Shown: positions 36,194 to 45,204 of the stretch, piece after piece
Layout of the letters: each line of letters starts with the position of its first letter
Position numbering within the stretch: the first letter of the stretch is position 1
DNA from: Collimonas sp. OK242
GTDB lineage: Bacteria > Pseudomonadota > Gammaproteobacteria > Burkholderiales > Burkholderiaceae_D
DNA: 64,000 nucleotides
NCBI RefSeq assembly: GCF_900107095.1
Contig: NZ_FNOR01000022.1
Location: forward strand, 1 to 64,000
Direction: 5' to 3'
The notes under the pieces: model-generated
Told to the model about the DNA's origin: nothing
Databases searched by the model: none
What the model saw: the letters and a program-made list of their open reading frames with translations, nothing else
Position numbers and translations under genes: made by a program

Positions 36194-37279
36194 CTAAGTT
36201 ACACTTTTTAGCGCTGCCGTGGAGCCACGTATCTTCAATTCCCCGGGGAAAGCCAGAAAACGCGGCGGGGTGTTTGCGCCATCGATGCGTTGCACCAGAA
36301 ACTCCAGCGCCGCATGGCCGATATCGAAGGTCGGCTGACGAATGCCGGTGATACCGCTGCCGGCCAACGCCGCCCAATTAGGATCGTCAAAGCCCAATAA
36401 GCCGACATCGTCCGGCCAGTGCGCGCCCAAGCCTTGCAAGCCAAGCGCGGCATTCAGCAACATGCGGCCATTGCCGGCAAGGATGGCGCTGCGCTTTTTA
36501 CTGTGCAATGCTGCCTGCAACGCTAACTGCAAAGCAGCGGCATCCGCTATATCGACTTCTGAAGTGATTGCGAGGTATTGTTTTCCGGCTTTCTTCACCA
36601 CTTGATGGATGGCCTGTTCACGTTCGCTGCGACTGCTGATCTGGCCAATCGGCTCGGTAAGAAAGTGAATTGCATGAAATCCCTGGGCAATCAGATGCTG
36701 GGCCGCCAGGGTCGCAGCCTGGGTATTGTCAAGTCCAACCATATCGCATTGCAAACGATCGGCGCGGCGATCGATAATGACCATAGGCAGGCCAGTGTTG
36801 CCGATGGCCGCCAAATCTTCCTCAGGCAAGCCGATTGGATTGACTACCAAGCCTTCCACGCGATAGTTGACCAGCAAATTCAGATAACGCTTCTCCAATT
36901 CAAGCTGGTTATCGGAATTGCAGACCATCAGCATGAAGCCTTGTTTTTGACAGGCAGCCTCGACGCCGCGCATGACTTCAACCGAATACGGATTGCCGAT
37001 GTCGGCTACTACCATGCCAATCATGCGTGTGCGGCCGCGCTTGAGTCCGCGCGCCATCTGGTTGGGGCGAAAGCCTAGTTTGCGAATGGCGTGCTGTATG
37101 CGCAGCCGGAGTGCATCGGAGAGGCTGTCAAATTCGCCGTTCAGATAGCGGGAGACGCTGGTTTTCCCTACCTTGGCTTCGCGCGCAACATCGTTGATTG
37201 TGGGTGTGCGGCTTGGATCGGTGTCGGGCATGGAGGGAGCCAGGAAAATGTTGGGAACAGGAGAATGCTGCTCACGCAT
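36194..37279 (-). CDS. ptxS: LacI-family repressor, PtxS-like
   Basis: This protein of up to 361 residues has the LacI helix-turn-helix TINDVAREAKVGKTSVSRYL, hinge segment RPNQMARGLKRGRTRMIGMVVADIGNPY and a periplasmic-binding-protein-like effector domain ending RGSTAALKSV. In pseudomonads PtxS represses kgu genes and itself and is released by 2-ketogluconate. The gene lies directly upstream of kguE on the same strand with two palindromic operators between. The start is uncertain: ATG 37279 has a weak GGAATA before it, while ATG 37231 (MPDTDPSRTPTINDV) gives more typical length but no clear ribosome site. Confidence 0.87.
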   Translation of the reverse strand: MREQHSPVPNIFLAPSMPDTDPSRTPTINDVAREAKVGKTSVSRYLNGEFDSLSDALRLRIQHAIRKLGFRPNQMARGLKRGRTRMIGMVVADIGNPYSVEVMRGVEAACQKQGFMLMVCNSDNQLELEKRYLNLLVNYRVEGLVVNPIGLPEEDLAAIGNTGLPMVIIDRRADRLQCDMVGLDNTQAATLAAQHLIAQGFHAIHFLTEPIGQISSRSEREQAIHQVVKKAGKQYLAITSEVDIADAAALQLALQAALHSKKRSAILAGNGRMLLNAALGLQGLGAHWPDDVGLLGFDDPNWAALAGSGITGIRQPTFDIGHAALEFLVQRIDGANTPPRFLAFPGELKIRGSTAALKSVT

Positions 37280-37445
37280 TATTCCATGCTTGTGTTTGCC
37301 GTGACCAGAACCTTTTATTACATTGTGCTGGATGAGTAACGCAAATCAAGCGACATGCCAGCAGCCATGTCCTGCAATTTGACTTCGAATTTTTGGAGTT
37401 ATAAATGCATGGTCATGTATCGTCATGTGGGTTCTGCATGCGCAA

Positions 37446-38333
37446 TTAATATCGCGCGATGCTCAGGTGATGACGCATCAGCGCGGCCGCCCATTCCCTG
37501 TTATCGCTTTCCAGCGCCTGGATGATTTGCAAATGCTCCTTGCATGAGTCGATCCGGCGCGGATCTCGGTGAAGCGCGAGATGTTCGCTCGGGCGCCGAA
37601 GTTGATTCTGTTGTTGCACCGCCTGCAGCACGAAGCGATTGTTGGAGAAGCGCGCCAGCATTTCGTGAAAAGCGGCATTCAGCGAGGAGAACGCAAGGCT
37701 CGGATGTTCGGCTGGAGCCTGGCCTTGGCGCAGCAATTTTTCATGCGCCAGACGGCTATTCTGCAGCTGGACGGCATCGATCTTGAAACCGCTTTCCAAC
37801 AGTCCGCCGCACTCCACCATGATGCGAAACTTGTAGCTCTCGGCCATCAGCTCGGGCGAGCCTATGGCCGGCGAAAAATTCCAGCCCTGGCCGCGGCGTT
37901 TCTCTATCAGGCCGTCTGCCGCCATGCGCACCAGCGTCCCCCGTAACAAACTGCGCGGCACCGCGTAGCGCGCCAGGAAATCTGTTTCCGTCATCGTGTC
38001 GGGCAACAGATTGTTGGCGCGATCATCGATCAGCCGCAGATACAGGGTATCGCCGCTGACGCCGTCAACCACCATCTCCGCCGCTTTGCCCAGCGTGGCA
38101 TTGGCGCTGACGAAATAGCCGCTGTTCACGTGGTATTCCAGCAACTCTTGTTCGGCCACCAGGCGCAATGCCGCTTTGACCGGGGTACGCGAGACATCAA
38201 ACTGACTTGCCAGGCCTTCTTCAGTCAAATGTGTTCCGGCAGGTAATTCACCGGTCGTGATCTGTTGGATCAGCCGATTCGCCAGGTCGAGTTGCAAGGG
38301 ACTCGGACGGCTGGGTTTTTCTGTTTTTGTCAT
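37446..38333 (-). CDS. GntR-family regulator with two winged-helix domains plus FCD
   Basis: This 295-residue regulator has a first GntR winged helix at about residues 12-75 (TGELPAGTHLTEEGLASQF, DVSRTPVKAALRLV, HVNSGYFV). A second complete one lies at about 90-155 (TLYLRLIDDRANNLLPDTM, TETDFLARYAVPRSLLRGTL, GLIEKRRGQGWNF). The C-terminal FCD-type helical domain includes HEMLARFSNNRFVLQAV. FCD domains bind carboxylates or metals. Ordinary GntR proteins have one DNA-binding head. Its target is not obvious; the kgu locus downstream already has PtxS. The start at 38333 is chosen because it gives a normal N-terminus; the open frame to 38555 crosses simple repeats. Confidence 0.82.
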   Translation of the reverse strand: MTKTEKPSRPSPLQLDLANRLIQQITTGELPAGTHLTEEGLASQFDVSRTPVKAALRLVAEQELLEYHVNSGYFVSANATLGKAAEMVVDGVSGDTLYLRLIDDRANNLLPDTMTETDFLARYAVPRSLLRGTLVRMAADGLIEKRRGQGWNFSPAIGSPELMAESYKFRIMVECGGLLESGFKIDAVQLQNSRLAHEKLLRQGQAPAEHPSLAFSSLNAAFHEMLARFSNNRFVLQAVQQQNQLRRPSEHLALHRDPRRIDSCKEHLQIIQALESDNREWAAALMRHHLSIARY

Positions 38334-38496
38334 TCTCTTGCCACTGTCAGGTTTACATTTGATTGATGTTAAATGATTAATATCAATTGAGTAAACTAGC
38401 GGGCAAATTTGATCGCGATACTTAATGGCTAAGACAATTCTTAAAAAGTGAGATTTATTTGATTTTATCAAAAAGTTAATGCAAATTATTTTGTTG

Positions 38497-38528
38497 TTGC
38501 CGATTTGCCGATTTGCCGATTTGGCGAT
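38497..38528. repeat. Short tandem repeat, four 8-base units
   Basis: TTGCCGAT occurs three times exactly (38497-38520) followed by TTGGCGAT (38521-38528, one mismatch). It lies in the 260-bp gap between the YceI gene and the GntR regulator, about 165 bp before the regulator start. An 8-base unit is prone to slippage. No other feature is seen in this gap. Confidence 0.75.
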
Positions 38529-38593
38529 AGGCGCATCCATGTGGCAGGCGTTCACATCCGATAGGTAGTGCTGCGGCGGAGCAGAGTCAACTT

Positions 38594-39244
38594 CTACCTG
38601 GTCCCGTCCGGCGTTGCCGATCCATAGTCCTTGATGGCTTCAACACAGATATGCAGTGTCACCGCATCGCTGATAAAGGGCACGTAGCTAGCAAGTTTGT
38701 AATCGCTGCGTAAAATCTTGGCCGAGCCGTTAGCGCCGCAGGCCTGTTTGCCGTAAGCGAGCATGAAACGGCAATTGAAATTGCTGATTTCCAGCGTTAC
38801 CGGATGCGTGATGCCCTTGATAGTCAGGTCGCCGTCGACTTGCGTCAGCTGCTTTTCTTCAAAATGCAGGCTGGAGGATTTGAAACTGATCTTCGGGTAG
38901 TTGGCGGCGTCGAAAAAATCGCCGGAGCGCAGAATCCGGTTGAAACCGTTGCTGCCGGTACTGACCGACGCCGCATCGATTTCGATGTCGATACTGCCGC
39001 TACGTGCGTCGTGATCAATTTCAATCGAGCCGGCGGTGGTGTCAAAGCGGCTGCGCTGCATCGACAAACCCCAATGGTTGTACTCGAAATACGAAAAAGT
39101 GTGCTCTGGATCAATCAGGTAACGGTCGGCGGCGAAGCAGGCGCTGCTATCGAGCGTCAGCAGTAATAGTAAAGAGCGCAGCAGAGCGTTTTTTTTGGAC
39201 AGCCGCTTCTGCAGGGCTGCTATCTGGCTGTGGCTGGTTTGCAT
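38594..39244 (-). CDS. YceI-family periplasmic lipocalin-like protein
   Basis: This 216-residue protein has an N-terminal signal (LLRSLLLLLTLDSSACFAA) and a YceI domain: DRYLIDPEHTFSYFEYNHWGLS at the start, SIEIDIDAASVSTG-type strands (IDIEIDAASVSTGSNGFNRIL) and DLTIKGITHPVTLEISNF. The beta-barrel of this family binds isoprenoid-like lipids such as polyprenyl chains. It is often near cytochrome b561; that partner is absent here. Periplasmic function is unknown but may relate to quinone or lipid handling. Confidence 0.88.
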   Translation of the reverse strand: MQTSHSQIAALQKRLSKKNALLRSLLLLLTLDSSACFAADRYLIDPEHTFSYFEYNHWGLSMQRSRFDTTAGSIEIDHDARSGSIDIEIDAASVSTGSNGFNRILRSGDFFDAANYPKISFKSSSLHFEEKQLTQVDGDLTIKGITHPVTLEISNFNCRFMLAYGKQACGANGSAKILRSDYKLASYVPFISDAVTLHICVEAIKDYGSATPDGTR

Positions 39245-39384
39245 GGTGACGCATAGCCTTCGATTTTCGGTGCTTCTCTAAATATCTTAACGATACGGAT
39301 AGTATATATATTCCGATCCGGAAGCATATAAAATAGTTCTTTCGCAGCAACGCACCAAATTCATTGCCTGCTGCTGCGATTGAT

Positions 39385-39410
39385 CGTAGCAACTCAACGT
39401 AGCAACTCAA
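39385..39410. repeat. Perfect tandem duplication of 13 bases in the GST leader
   Basis: CGTAGCAACTCAA occurs twice head-to-tail (39385-39397 and 39398-39410), ending just before the ribosome site (ACGGAGCG) of the GST gene. It looks like a recent slippage duplication in the untranslated leader. Confidence 0.8.
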
Positions 39411-39428
39411 AACGGAGCGTCTTCCATC

Positions 39429-40130
39429 ATGTACGAGCTGTATATCGCCAACAAAAATTATTCATCATGGTCTTTGCGGCCGTGGGTCCTGATGCGTCAA
39501 CTCGGGTTGACGTTTAACGAACACATCGTGCCTTTTACTGACGGTGCTGCAGGCTCCAACTGGGATACGTTTCGCAGTTTCTCGCCGTCCGGCAAGGTGC
39601 CGGCGTTGATACACGGCGCTACTTCGCTATGGGATTCGCTTGGGATTGTCGAGTATCTGGCCGAACGCCATGGCGGCGTCTGGCCGAACGATCCGCAAGC
39701 CAGGGCCTGGGCGCGTTGCGCCGCTGCCGAGATGCATTCGGGCTTTGGCGCCTTGCGGCAGCATTGCACCATGAATTGCGGCATCCGGGTAAGGCTTGAG
39801 CACTTATCCGATGCGCTCCAGGGCGAAATTGCGCGGCTCGACGAATTATGGAATGAAGGCCTGGCACGTTTTGGCGGACCTTTCCTGGCCGGTGCAAGCT
39901 TCAGCGCCGTCGATGCATTTTTCGCGCCGGTGGCTTTCCGGGTGCAAACCTACGGTCTCAAGTTGAGCCCGGCAGCGCAAGCCTATGTAACGCGATTGCT
40001 CGAATTGCCGGCCATGCGCGAGTGGCTGGCCGATGCGCTGGCGGAAACCTGGCGCGAGCCTGGCCATGAAGCCGAGGCCAGTGCGGCGGGCACGCTGCTG
40101 GAAGATTTGCGCAGTGCGTCATCAAAGTGA
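39429..40130 (+). CDS. Glutathione S-transferase family protein
   Basis: This 233-residue protein has a thioredoxin-fold N-terminal domain (YELYIANKNYSSWSLRPWVLM) with the catalytic region around Ser/Tyr residues near position 11-14. The glutathione-binding SFSPSGKVPALIHG (cis-Pro) and LWDSLGIVEYLAERH (Asp-Ser in place of the usual Glu-Ser) follow, then an all-helical C-terminal domain. It likely conjugates or reduces small electrophiles with glutathione. The substrate is unknown. It is divergent from the YceI gene. Confidence 0.88.
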   Translation: MYELYIANKNYSSWSLRPWVLMRQLGLTFNEHIVPFTDGAAGSNWDTFRSFSPSGKVPALIHGATSLWDSLGIVEYLAERHGGVWPNDPQARAWARCAAAEMHSGFGALRQHCTMNCGIRVRLEHLSDALQGEIARLDELWNEGLARFGGPFLAGASFSAVDAFFAPVAFRVQTYGLKLSPAAQAYVTRLLELPAMREWLADALAETWREPGHEAEASAAGTLLEDLRSASSK

Positions 40131-40163
40131 AACGAAAGCGTGCAGCGTGCCATAATATCGCGC

Positions 40164-40601
40164 ATGTTTACACGTAACGATGACAAGCTGCTGCACATCA
40201 CCGATTCACTCGCCATTGCGCTGAGCGAGATTGAGATAAGCGCCGTCCGCGCCCAAGGCCCGGGCGGCCAGAATGTCAACAAAGTCTCGTCGGCGATACA
40301 TCTGCGGTTTGACATCCGCGCATCGTCGCTGTCGGATTTCTACAAGGAAAAGCTGCTGGCGTTGAACGATCAGCGCATTACCAAGGATGGCGTGCTGATC
40401 CTCAAGGCGCAACAATCGCGCAGCCAGGAAAAGAACAAGAGCGAAGCCTTGCTGCGCTTGCAGGAATTATTGCTCAGTGTGACCGTGATTCCCAAGAAGC
40501 GGCGGCCAACGGCGCCCAGCCGGAGCGCAAAATTAAAGCGCGTCGATAGCAAGACACGGCGCGGTAAAGACAAGGCCATGCGCGGCAAGGTCATTCTCTG
40601 A
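40164..40601 (+). CDS. arfB: Peptidyl-tRNA hydrolase ArfB (ribosome rescue)
   Basis: This 145-residue protein carries the release-factor catalytic GGQ in VRAQGPGGQNVNKVSSAI near the N-terminus and a basic unstructured tail (KTRRGKDKAMRGKVIL). The tail is the hallmark of ArfB/YaeJ, inserting into the empty mRNA channel of stalled ribosomes before hydrolysing peptidyl-tRNA. There is no stop-codon recognition domain, which excludes RF1/RF2. The start at 40164 lacks a clear ribosome site, but no better in-frame start is present. Confidence 0.9.
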   Translation: MFTRNDDKLLHITDSLAIALSEIEISAVRAQGPGGQNVNKVSSAIHLRFDIRASSLSDFYKEKLLALNDQRITKDGVLILKAQQSRSQEKNKSEALLRLQELLLSVTVIPKKRRPTAPSRSAKLKRVDSKTRRGKDKAMRGKVIL

Positions 40602-40647
40602 AAAAGCCGGCGATCCGGATTCAGGACAGGCATGCGCGGCGCCAGGG

Positions 40648-41784
40648 TTACGCAGGCACCAGCCGCAAGCGCGTGATTTCCGAAGGCGCAAACAAGCGTT
40701 TTGGCGGCCCCCAATAACCGGTGCCGCGGCTGGTATACACCCATAAATTGCGCAAGCGCCGCAGGCCCGCTGTATATGGCTGCTGCAATGGTACGAAAAA
40801 ATTCCAGGGAAAGAACTGACCGCCGTGCGTATGGCCGGATAGCTGCAGGTCGAAACCGGCGTCGGCTGCCGCCGCGGCTGAGCGCGGTTGATGGGCAAGC
40901 AGCAGTTTCAGCGCTACCTGCTGCGGACCGCCGGCCAGTGCCGCATGCGGATCGCTGCGCTGGGATTCGTCAAAATGATGGGCGCTATAGTCGGTGACGC
41001 CGGCCACCAGCAGCGATGTACCTTGATGGTCTATGACTACGTGCTGATTCATGAGCACGGTTAGTCCAAGTCTGCGCACCTCTGCCACCCATTCCGGCGC
41101 GTTCGAATAATATTCGTGATTGCCGGTAACGAAATAGGCGCCGTGACGGGAGCGCAGCTTGGCCAGTGGCGCAGTGTGTACGGCCAGCTGCTGCACGCTG
41201 CCGTCGACCAGATCGCCGGTGACCGCGATCAAGTCGGGCTTTAGGGTGTTGACCTTGTTGACGATAGCGTCCAGATAATTATGTTTGATAGTCGGGCCGA
41301 CATGGATGTCGCTGATCTGCACGATGCTGTAGCCGTGCAGGGCAGCGGGCAAACCATCGATCGGGACATCGACGTCGACCACCGCAGCCAGGCGGCGTGC
41401 ATTGAAAAAGCCGATGGCGGTCGTCACGGCGGTCAGCAGCAGCACCGCCACCGCGCTCCAGAGCGGGAATTGATCTTGGTTCGGCGCGAACCAAGGCGAC
41501 AGCCACAGGCACAGCTCACGCAACAAGGTCGCCAGCAATAGCGATGAGAATACCCCCATGGCCAGCATGCCGGCCCATGCCAGGCGATCAGACAGGGGCT
41601 GGCGCCGGATAACGCGGGCCAGCAGGCCGGCAGGAATCAGCAAGAACGACAGCAGCAGCCAACTGCCCAGCAGGATTGACAAGAATGGGACGGCCGACAG
41701 CGCCGGCATCAGGAGCCAAGCGATAAGCGCATGCAATACGCCCAGCAAAAACAGTACAAGCACGATGGCAAAGCGCGAGGGCAT
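40648..41784 (-). CDS. Membrane-anchored metallophosphoesterase (YaeI/YkuE-like)
   Basis: This 378-residue protein has about four N-terminal membrane helices (FAIVLVLFLLGVLHALIAWLL; VAVLLLTAVTTAIGFFNARR) and a calcineurin-like phosphoesterase domain. Metal-site motifs appear in order: VQISDIHVGP (DxH), IAVTGDLVDG (GDxxD), VTGNHEYY (GNHE), and QLSGHTHGGQ (GHxHGGQ). Related proteins hydrolyse membrane-linked phosphates such as UDP-diacylglucosamine-type substrates or signalling lipids. The substrate here is unknown. The start at 41784 is chosen at the head of the first helix; the frame is open 15 codons further. Confidence 0.88.
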   Translation of the reverse strand: MPSRFAIVLVLFLLGVLHALIAWLLMPALSAVPFLSILLGSWLLLSFLLIPAGLLARVIRRQPLSDRLAWAGMLAMGVFSSLLLATLLRELCLWLSPWFAPNQDQFPLWSAVAVLLLTAVTTAIGFFNARRLAAVVDVDVPIDGLPAALHGYSIVQISDIHVGPTIKHNYLDAIVNKVNTLKPDLIAVTGDLVDGSVQQLAVHTAPLAKLRSRHGAYFVTGNHEYYSNAPEWVAEVRRLGLTVLMNQHVVIDHQGTSLLVAGVTDYSAHHFDESQRSDPHAALAGGPQQVALKLLLAHQPRSAAAAADAGFDLQLSGHTHGGQFFPWNFFVPLQQPYTAGLRRLRNLWVYTSRGTGYWGPPKRLFAPSEITRLRLVPA

Positions 41785-42027
41785 GGAGATACCTGTGAGG
41801 AGAATGAGTGAGGTAAATAAGTGAGGCAAATGAATGAGGCGCCATGCACTGTCCGGTGCTTGCGCTGTTTACCCATATTAGGGCGCGCAGGCCAGCTTCA
41901 ATAGCCGCGCGCTCACATAAAGCTGCGATGGCATAGGGTGTATTGAGGAAACTGTGGGCTTATTCAAATATAATCAGATGGTTTTTTGTTTAACACTCTC
42001 CCAACATCAGGTGCTTTCCCGTAAGTT

Positions 42028-44358
42028 ATGGCTCTTCCGAAGCGAAATAATGTAATTTCCCGCCTGTTGCGCGGTGTATGTATTTACCTGGGGTGCCTGC
42101 TGTTGAATCTGGCGCATGCGGGGCCGCTATCAGCCGCGCCGGAAGCCGCTGTCGACGTCAAAAGCGCAAATTCGACCCGGCCGCGTATCGGCCTGGTGCT
42201 GTCTGGCGGCGGCGCGCGCGGCTACGCTCATCTGGGCGTGTTGCAAGCGCTGGAAAAAATGCACATTCCTATCGATTATGTTGCGGCAACCAGCATGGGA
42301 GCGGTGGTCGGCGGCTTGTACGCGAGCGGGCTGTCGGTGGAGGAATTGGACCGCATCCTGACCGAGACCAACCTGAGCGATATCGCCTTTGACCGCAATG
42401 AGCGAGCGGAGCTGCCGCAATCTCAGCGCGAGGATGATTTCCAATACCCTATCGGCTTGTCGGCCGGTTACGGCGAGGACAAGCTGAAACTGCCATCCGG
42501 TCTGGTACAGGGCAACAATCTGCTGCTGTTATTGCAGGACTGGACTCCGCAATTGCCTGCAAATATTTCTTTTGACAAGTTACCGACACCTTTCCGTGCA
42601 GTGGCCACCGATCTGGGCAGCGGCGCCGAGGTGATTCTGAGCCATGGCTCGCTGCCGCGCGCGATTCGCGCCAGCATGGCGGTGCCAGGACTGTTCGCGC
42701 CGCTCAAGCTGGATGGCAGGACCTTGGTGGACGGCGGCCTGGTAAGCAACCTGCCGGTATCGCTGGCGCGCAGCATGGGGGCCGACATCATCATCGCGGT
42801 AAATATCGCAACCGATCTGGCGGATCCTTCTACCCTCGATTCGCCGACCGCGGTGGCGCAACAGATGGTGACTATCCTGATTCACCAAAACGTCAAGCAA
42901 CAGATCGACTCGCTCAAGAAAGGCGATGTGTTGATAGAACCGGAGCTGGGCGACCTGTCATTTGCCGATTTTTCGCGCGGCAAGGACGGCGTCAAGGCTG
43001 GCTACCAGGCAACGGAGCGCCAGCGTGCCAAACTCGCAGCGCTGGCGTTGCCGCCACAGCAGTGGAAAGAATATCTGGCTGCGCGTAGCGGCGGCCCGGT
43101 GCTGGCGCAGGAAACCCGGATTGACGCAATTGAAATCAAGAGCAACGGCCGGGTGCCGGCAGCGGTAGTGCGCCGCGCGCTGGACGTCAAGGAAGGCGAT
43201 TTCTACAACCCGGTCGCGCTCAATAAAGATGTGGCGCGCCTGGCGACCAACGGCGATTTCAAAAGCGTGACGCAAGAGCTGGTGACAGAGAATGGCCGCA
43301 ATGTGCTGAAAGTCGATGCCGACGATAAATCCTGGGGGCCGCATTTCCTGTTGTTCGGCCTGGGTATGTCGAATAATTTCGACGGCCGCGGCGACTTCAA
43401 TTTGCAAATCGGCCATCGTTTGCCGTGGATTACCGAAAGCGGCCTGGAATGGCGCAACGATGTGGTTCTGGGTAGCAATCGAGGGAGCTTGCATACCGAA
43501 TTGCGGCAGCCGGTCTGGGGCCAGGTCGGCTTATATGTGGCGCCTTACGCAGAATTTGGGCGCCGTCATATTGATGTCTACTCCGACAAGGATGCCACTT
43601 CGTCTACAATTCCTGTTACTGCCTACCGGATCGATACCACCAAGGTCGGCGTTGACCTGGGTGTCCCGCTTGGCCGCCTCGGAGAATTCCGGGCAGGGAT
43701 TAATTACCAGTGGCTGGTAGCCAAACCTTCATACAATATCCCCGTCAGCGATCAGGAGGCCGATGGAATATTTCAGTCATTCCGTATAAAGCAGCCGGTA
43801 TTCCGTGCCCAGCTCACCATCGATCAACTTGACGATCCGTTGTACCCGCGCAAAGGTTACTACCTTTCCGCCATCAGCAACGTGGCCTTCGGCGGTGCCG
43901 CCAACAGCTACAGCGACGCGCAAGGCAAGGCGCTGTGGGCGATCAGCCGTGGCGGCAATACGCTTAACCTGGCGCTGGAAGCCGCCGGCACCTATGGCAA
44001 CGAAGCGAATGATGTCAGCGGCAACGGCGGGCTCGGATTTTCTCTGGGAGGATTTCAGCATTTATCGGCGTATGCCCCGGACCAATTTAACGGCAATTAC
44101 CTGCTATATAGCCGCCTGACTTATCTGCACGAGATGCCGGGCCTGGATTTGCCTGGACTACGTAATACGGTGCTGGGCAGCAGCCTGGAAGTAGGCGACG
44201 TCTGGCAGACCCGCACCGCCTTTGGTACCGGTCCATACAAGAAAAGCGCCAGCATGTTTTTAGGCGGGAGCAGCTTCCTCGGGCCCTTGTATTTTGGCCT
44301 GGCCCTTGCGCCGCGCGGGATCTGGAACGTGTATTTGCAATTGGGCCGGGTATTTTAA
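42028..44358 (+). CDS. Type Vd autotransporter: secreted patatin phospholipase with POTRA and 16-strand-type barrel
   Basis: This 776-residue protein has a signal peptide (GCLLLNLAHAG) and a patatin domain with SGGGARGYAHLGVL oxyanion loop, ATSMGAVVGGLY nucleophile elbow and LVDGGLVSNLPV catalytic Asp. A single POTRA-like segment follows (RIDAIEIKSNGRVPAAVVRRAL, about residues 360-420), then a C-terminal Omp85/BamA-like beta-barrel ending in phenylalanine (LQLGRVF). The order matches PlpD of Pseudomonas aeruginosa, the type Vd prototype, in which the lipase crosses or is displayed on the outer membrane. It probably has phospholipase A1/A2 activity. It stands alone in its own transcription unit. 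Confidence 0.92.
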   Translation: MALPKRNNVISRLLRGVCIYLGCLLLNLAHAGPLSAAPEAAVDVKSANSTRPRIGLVLSGGGARGYAHLGVLQALEKMHIPIDYVAATSMGAVVGGLYASGLSVEELDRILTETNLSDIAFDRNERAELPQSQREDDFQYPIGLSAGYGEDKLKLPSGLVQGNNLLLLLQDWTPQLPANISFDKLPTPFRAVATDLGSGAEVILSHGSLPRAIRASMAVPGLFAPLKLDGRTLVDGGLVSNLPVSLARSMGADIIIAVNIATDLADPSTLDSPTAVAQQMVTILIHQNVKQQIDSLKKGDVLIEPELGDLSFADFSRGKDGVKAGYQATERQRAKLAALALPPQQWKEYLAARSGGPVLAQETRIDAIEIKSNGRVPAAVVRRALDVKEGDFYNPVALNKDVARLATNGDFKSVTQELVTENGRNVLKVDADDKSWGPHFLLFGLGMSNNFDGRGDFNLQIGHRLPWITESGLEWRNDVVLGSNRGSLHTELRQPVWGQVGLYVAPYAEFGRRHIDVYSDKDATSSTIPVTAYRIDTTKVGVDLGVPLGRLGEFRAGINYQWLVAKPSYNIPVSDQEADGIFQSFRIKQPVFRAQLTIDQLDDPLYPRKGYYLSAISNVAFGGAANSYSDAQGKALWAISRGGNTLNLALEAAGTYGNEANDVSGNGGLGFSLGGFQHLSAYAPDQFNGNYLLYSRLTYLHEMPGLDLPGLRNTVLGSSLEVGDVWQTRTAFGTGPYKKSASMFLGGSSFLGPLYFGLALAPRGIWNVYLQLGRVF

Positions 44359-44403
44359 AATGACCGGTGCCGGCGGTGCTCTATAGGGGCATCCAGATAA
44401 GTA

Positions 44404-45204
44404 TCAAGTCTGGCCGCAGCCGCGTACCCGCCGTGGCGGCGCTGGCGGGTAACCGAAAAATTCCAGCACGCTGTTGATCACTTGTTCCCGGTCATTGTCG
44501 ACGCAAATCATGTGGTAGCTGTTTTCCAGCACCACCACGCGCACATCCGGCAACGCCGCATGCAGGAACTCGGCCGATTTCAGGCTGGTCAGTTCATCTT
44601 CGCGCGCATGGACAACCAAAGTCGGGCAAGCAATCCTGTGGGCGTCGGCCAGGACTTTCTTGCGTAAGCGGTCGACCTGGCGTATGCAGGCCAGCGGCAC
44701 CCAGCGATAGTGGAAATTATCGCCACGCGCGAATTTGGCCTTGACGATGGCGCGCACCGTGGCATTCTTGATGCCGAACGGCTCGTCTTCTTCGACCTTC
44801 ATCCGGTCTGCCATGCCGGGTATCCAGTACACCAGATGCCGCAGCTGGCGATACCAGGGAGTAGACCAGCCATCGATAAAGACCGGCGGCGCCAAGGTCA
44901 CCAATTTGCCTTTGTCATGCTGGACACGCGCGCACAGTGCCAGCGCCAGCAACGAGCCCAGGCACATGCCCATCACATGGAAAGTGTCATACTGCGGCGC
45001 CAGTTCGCGGTAGCTGGCGGTGACGCTATCGAGCCAGTCCTCATAGCTTACCGTCACCAGATCCTCGGGCTGGCCGCCGTGGCCGGGCAGGGTAACCGCG
45101 TGGGTTTCCACGCCGGCACGCTGCAGCACTTTGTGCATCGAGCCGAGATCGAACTGGGTGCCGCCCAAGCCATGGATCAGCAAGGCGCCGGTACGAACAC
45201 TCAT
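44404..45204 (-). CDS. Alpha/beta hydrolase with Cys in the nucleophile elbow
   Basis: This 266-residue alpha/beta hydrolase opens with GALLIHGLGGTQFDLGSM (HG oxyanion motif). The nucleophile elbow reads VMGMCLGSLLALAL, so the expected GxSxG is GMCLG with Cys. The acid is probably in VVHAREDELTSL and the His in LENSYHMICVDND. Cys nucleophiles occur in dienelactone hydrolase and polyhydroxyalkanoate synthase relatives, where they give thioesterase or acyl-transfer chemistry. General layout resembles carboxylesterase Est30 and monoacylglycerol lipases. Its start overlaps the stop of the MASE1-PAS gene by four bases, so the two are coupled. Confidence 0.85.
   Translation of the reverse strand: MSVRTGALLIHGLGGTQFDLGSMHKVLQRAGVETHAVTLPGHGGQPEDLVTVSYEDWLDSVTASYRELAPQYDTFHVMGMCLGSLLALALCARVQHDKGKLVTLAPPVFIDGWSTPWYRQLRHLVYWIPGMADRMKVEEDEPFGIKNATVRAIVKAKFARGDNFHYRWVPLACIRQVDRLRKKVLADAHRIACPTLVVHAREDELTSLKSAEFLHAALPDVRVVVLENSYHMICVDNDREQVINSVLEFFGYPPAPPRRVRGCGQT

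Noticed and set aside
38497-38528. CRISPR-like repeat
   Set aside because: Units are 8 bases with no spacers; a simple tandem repeat.
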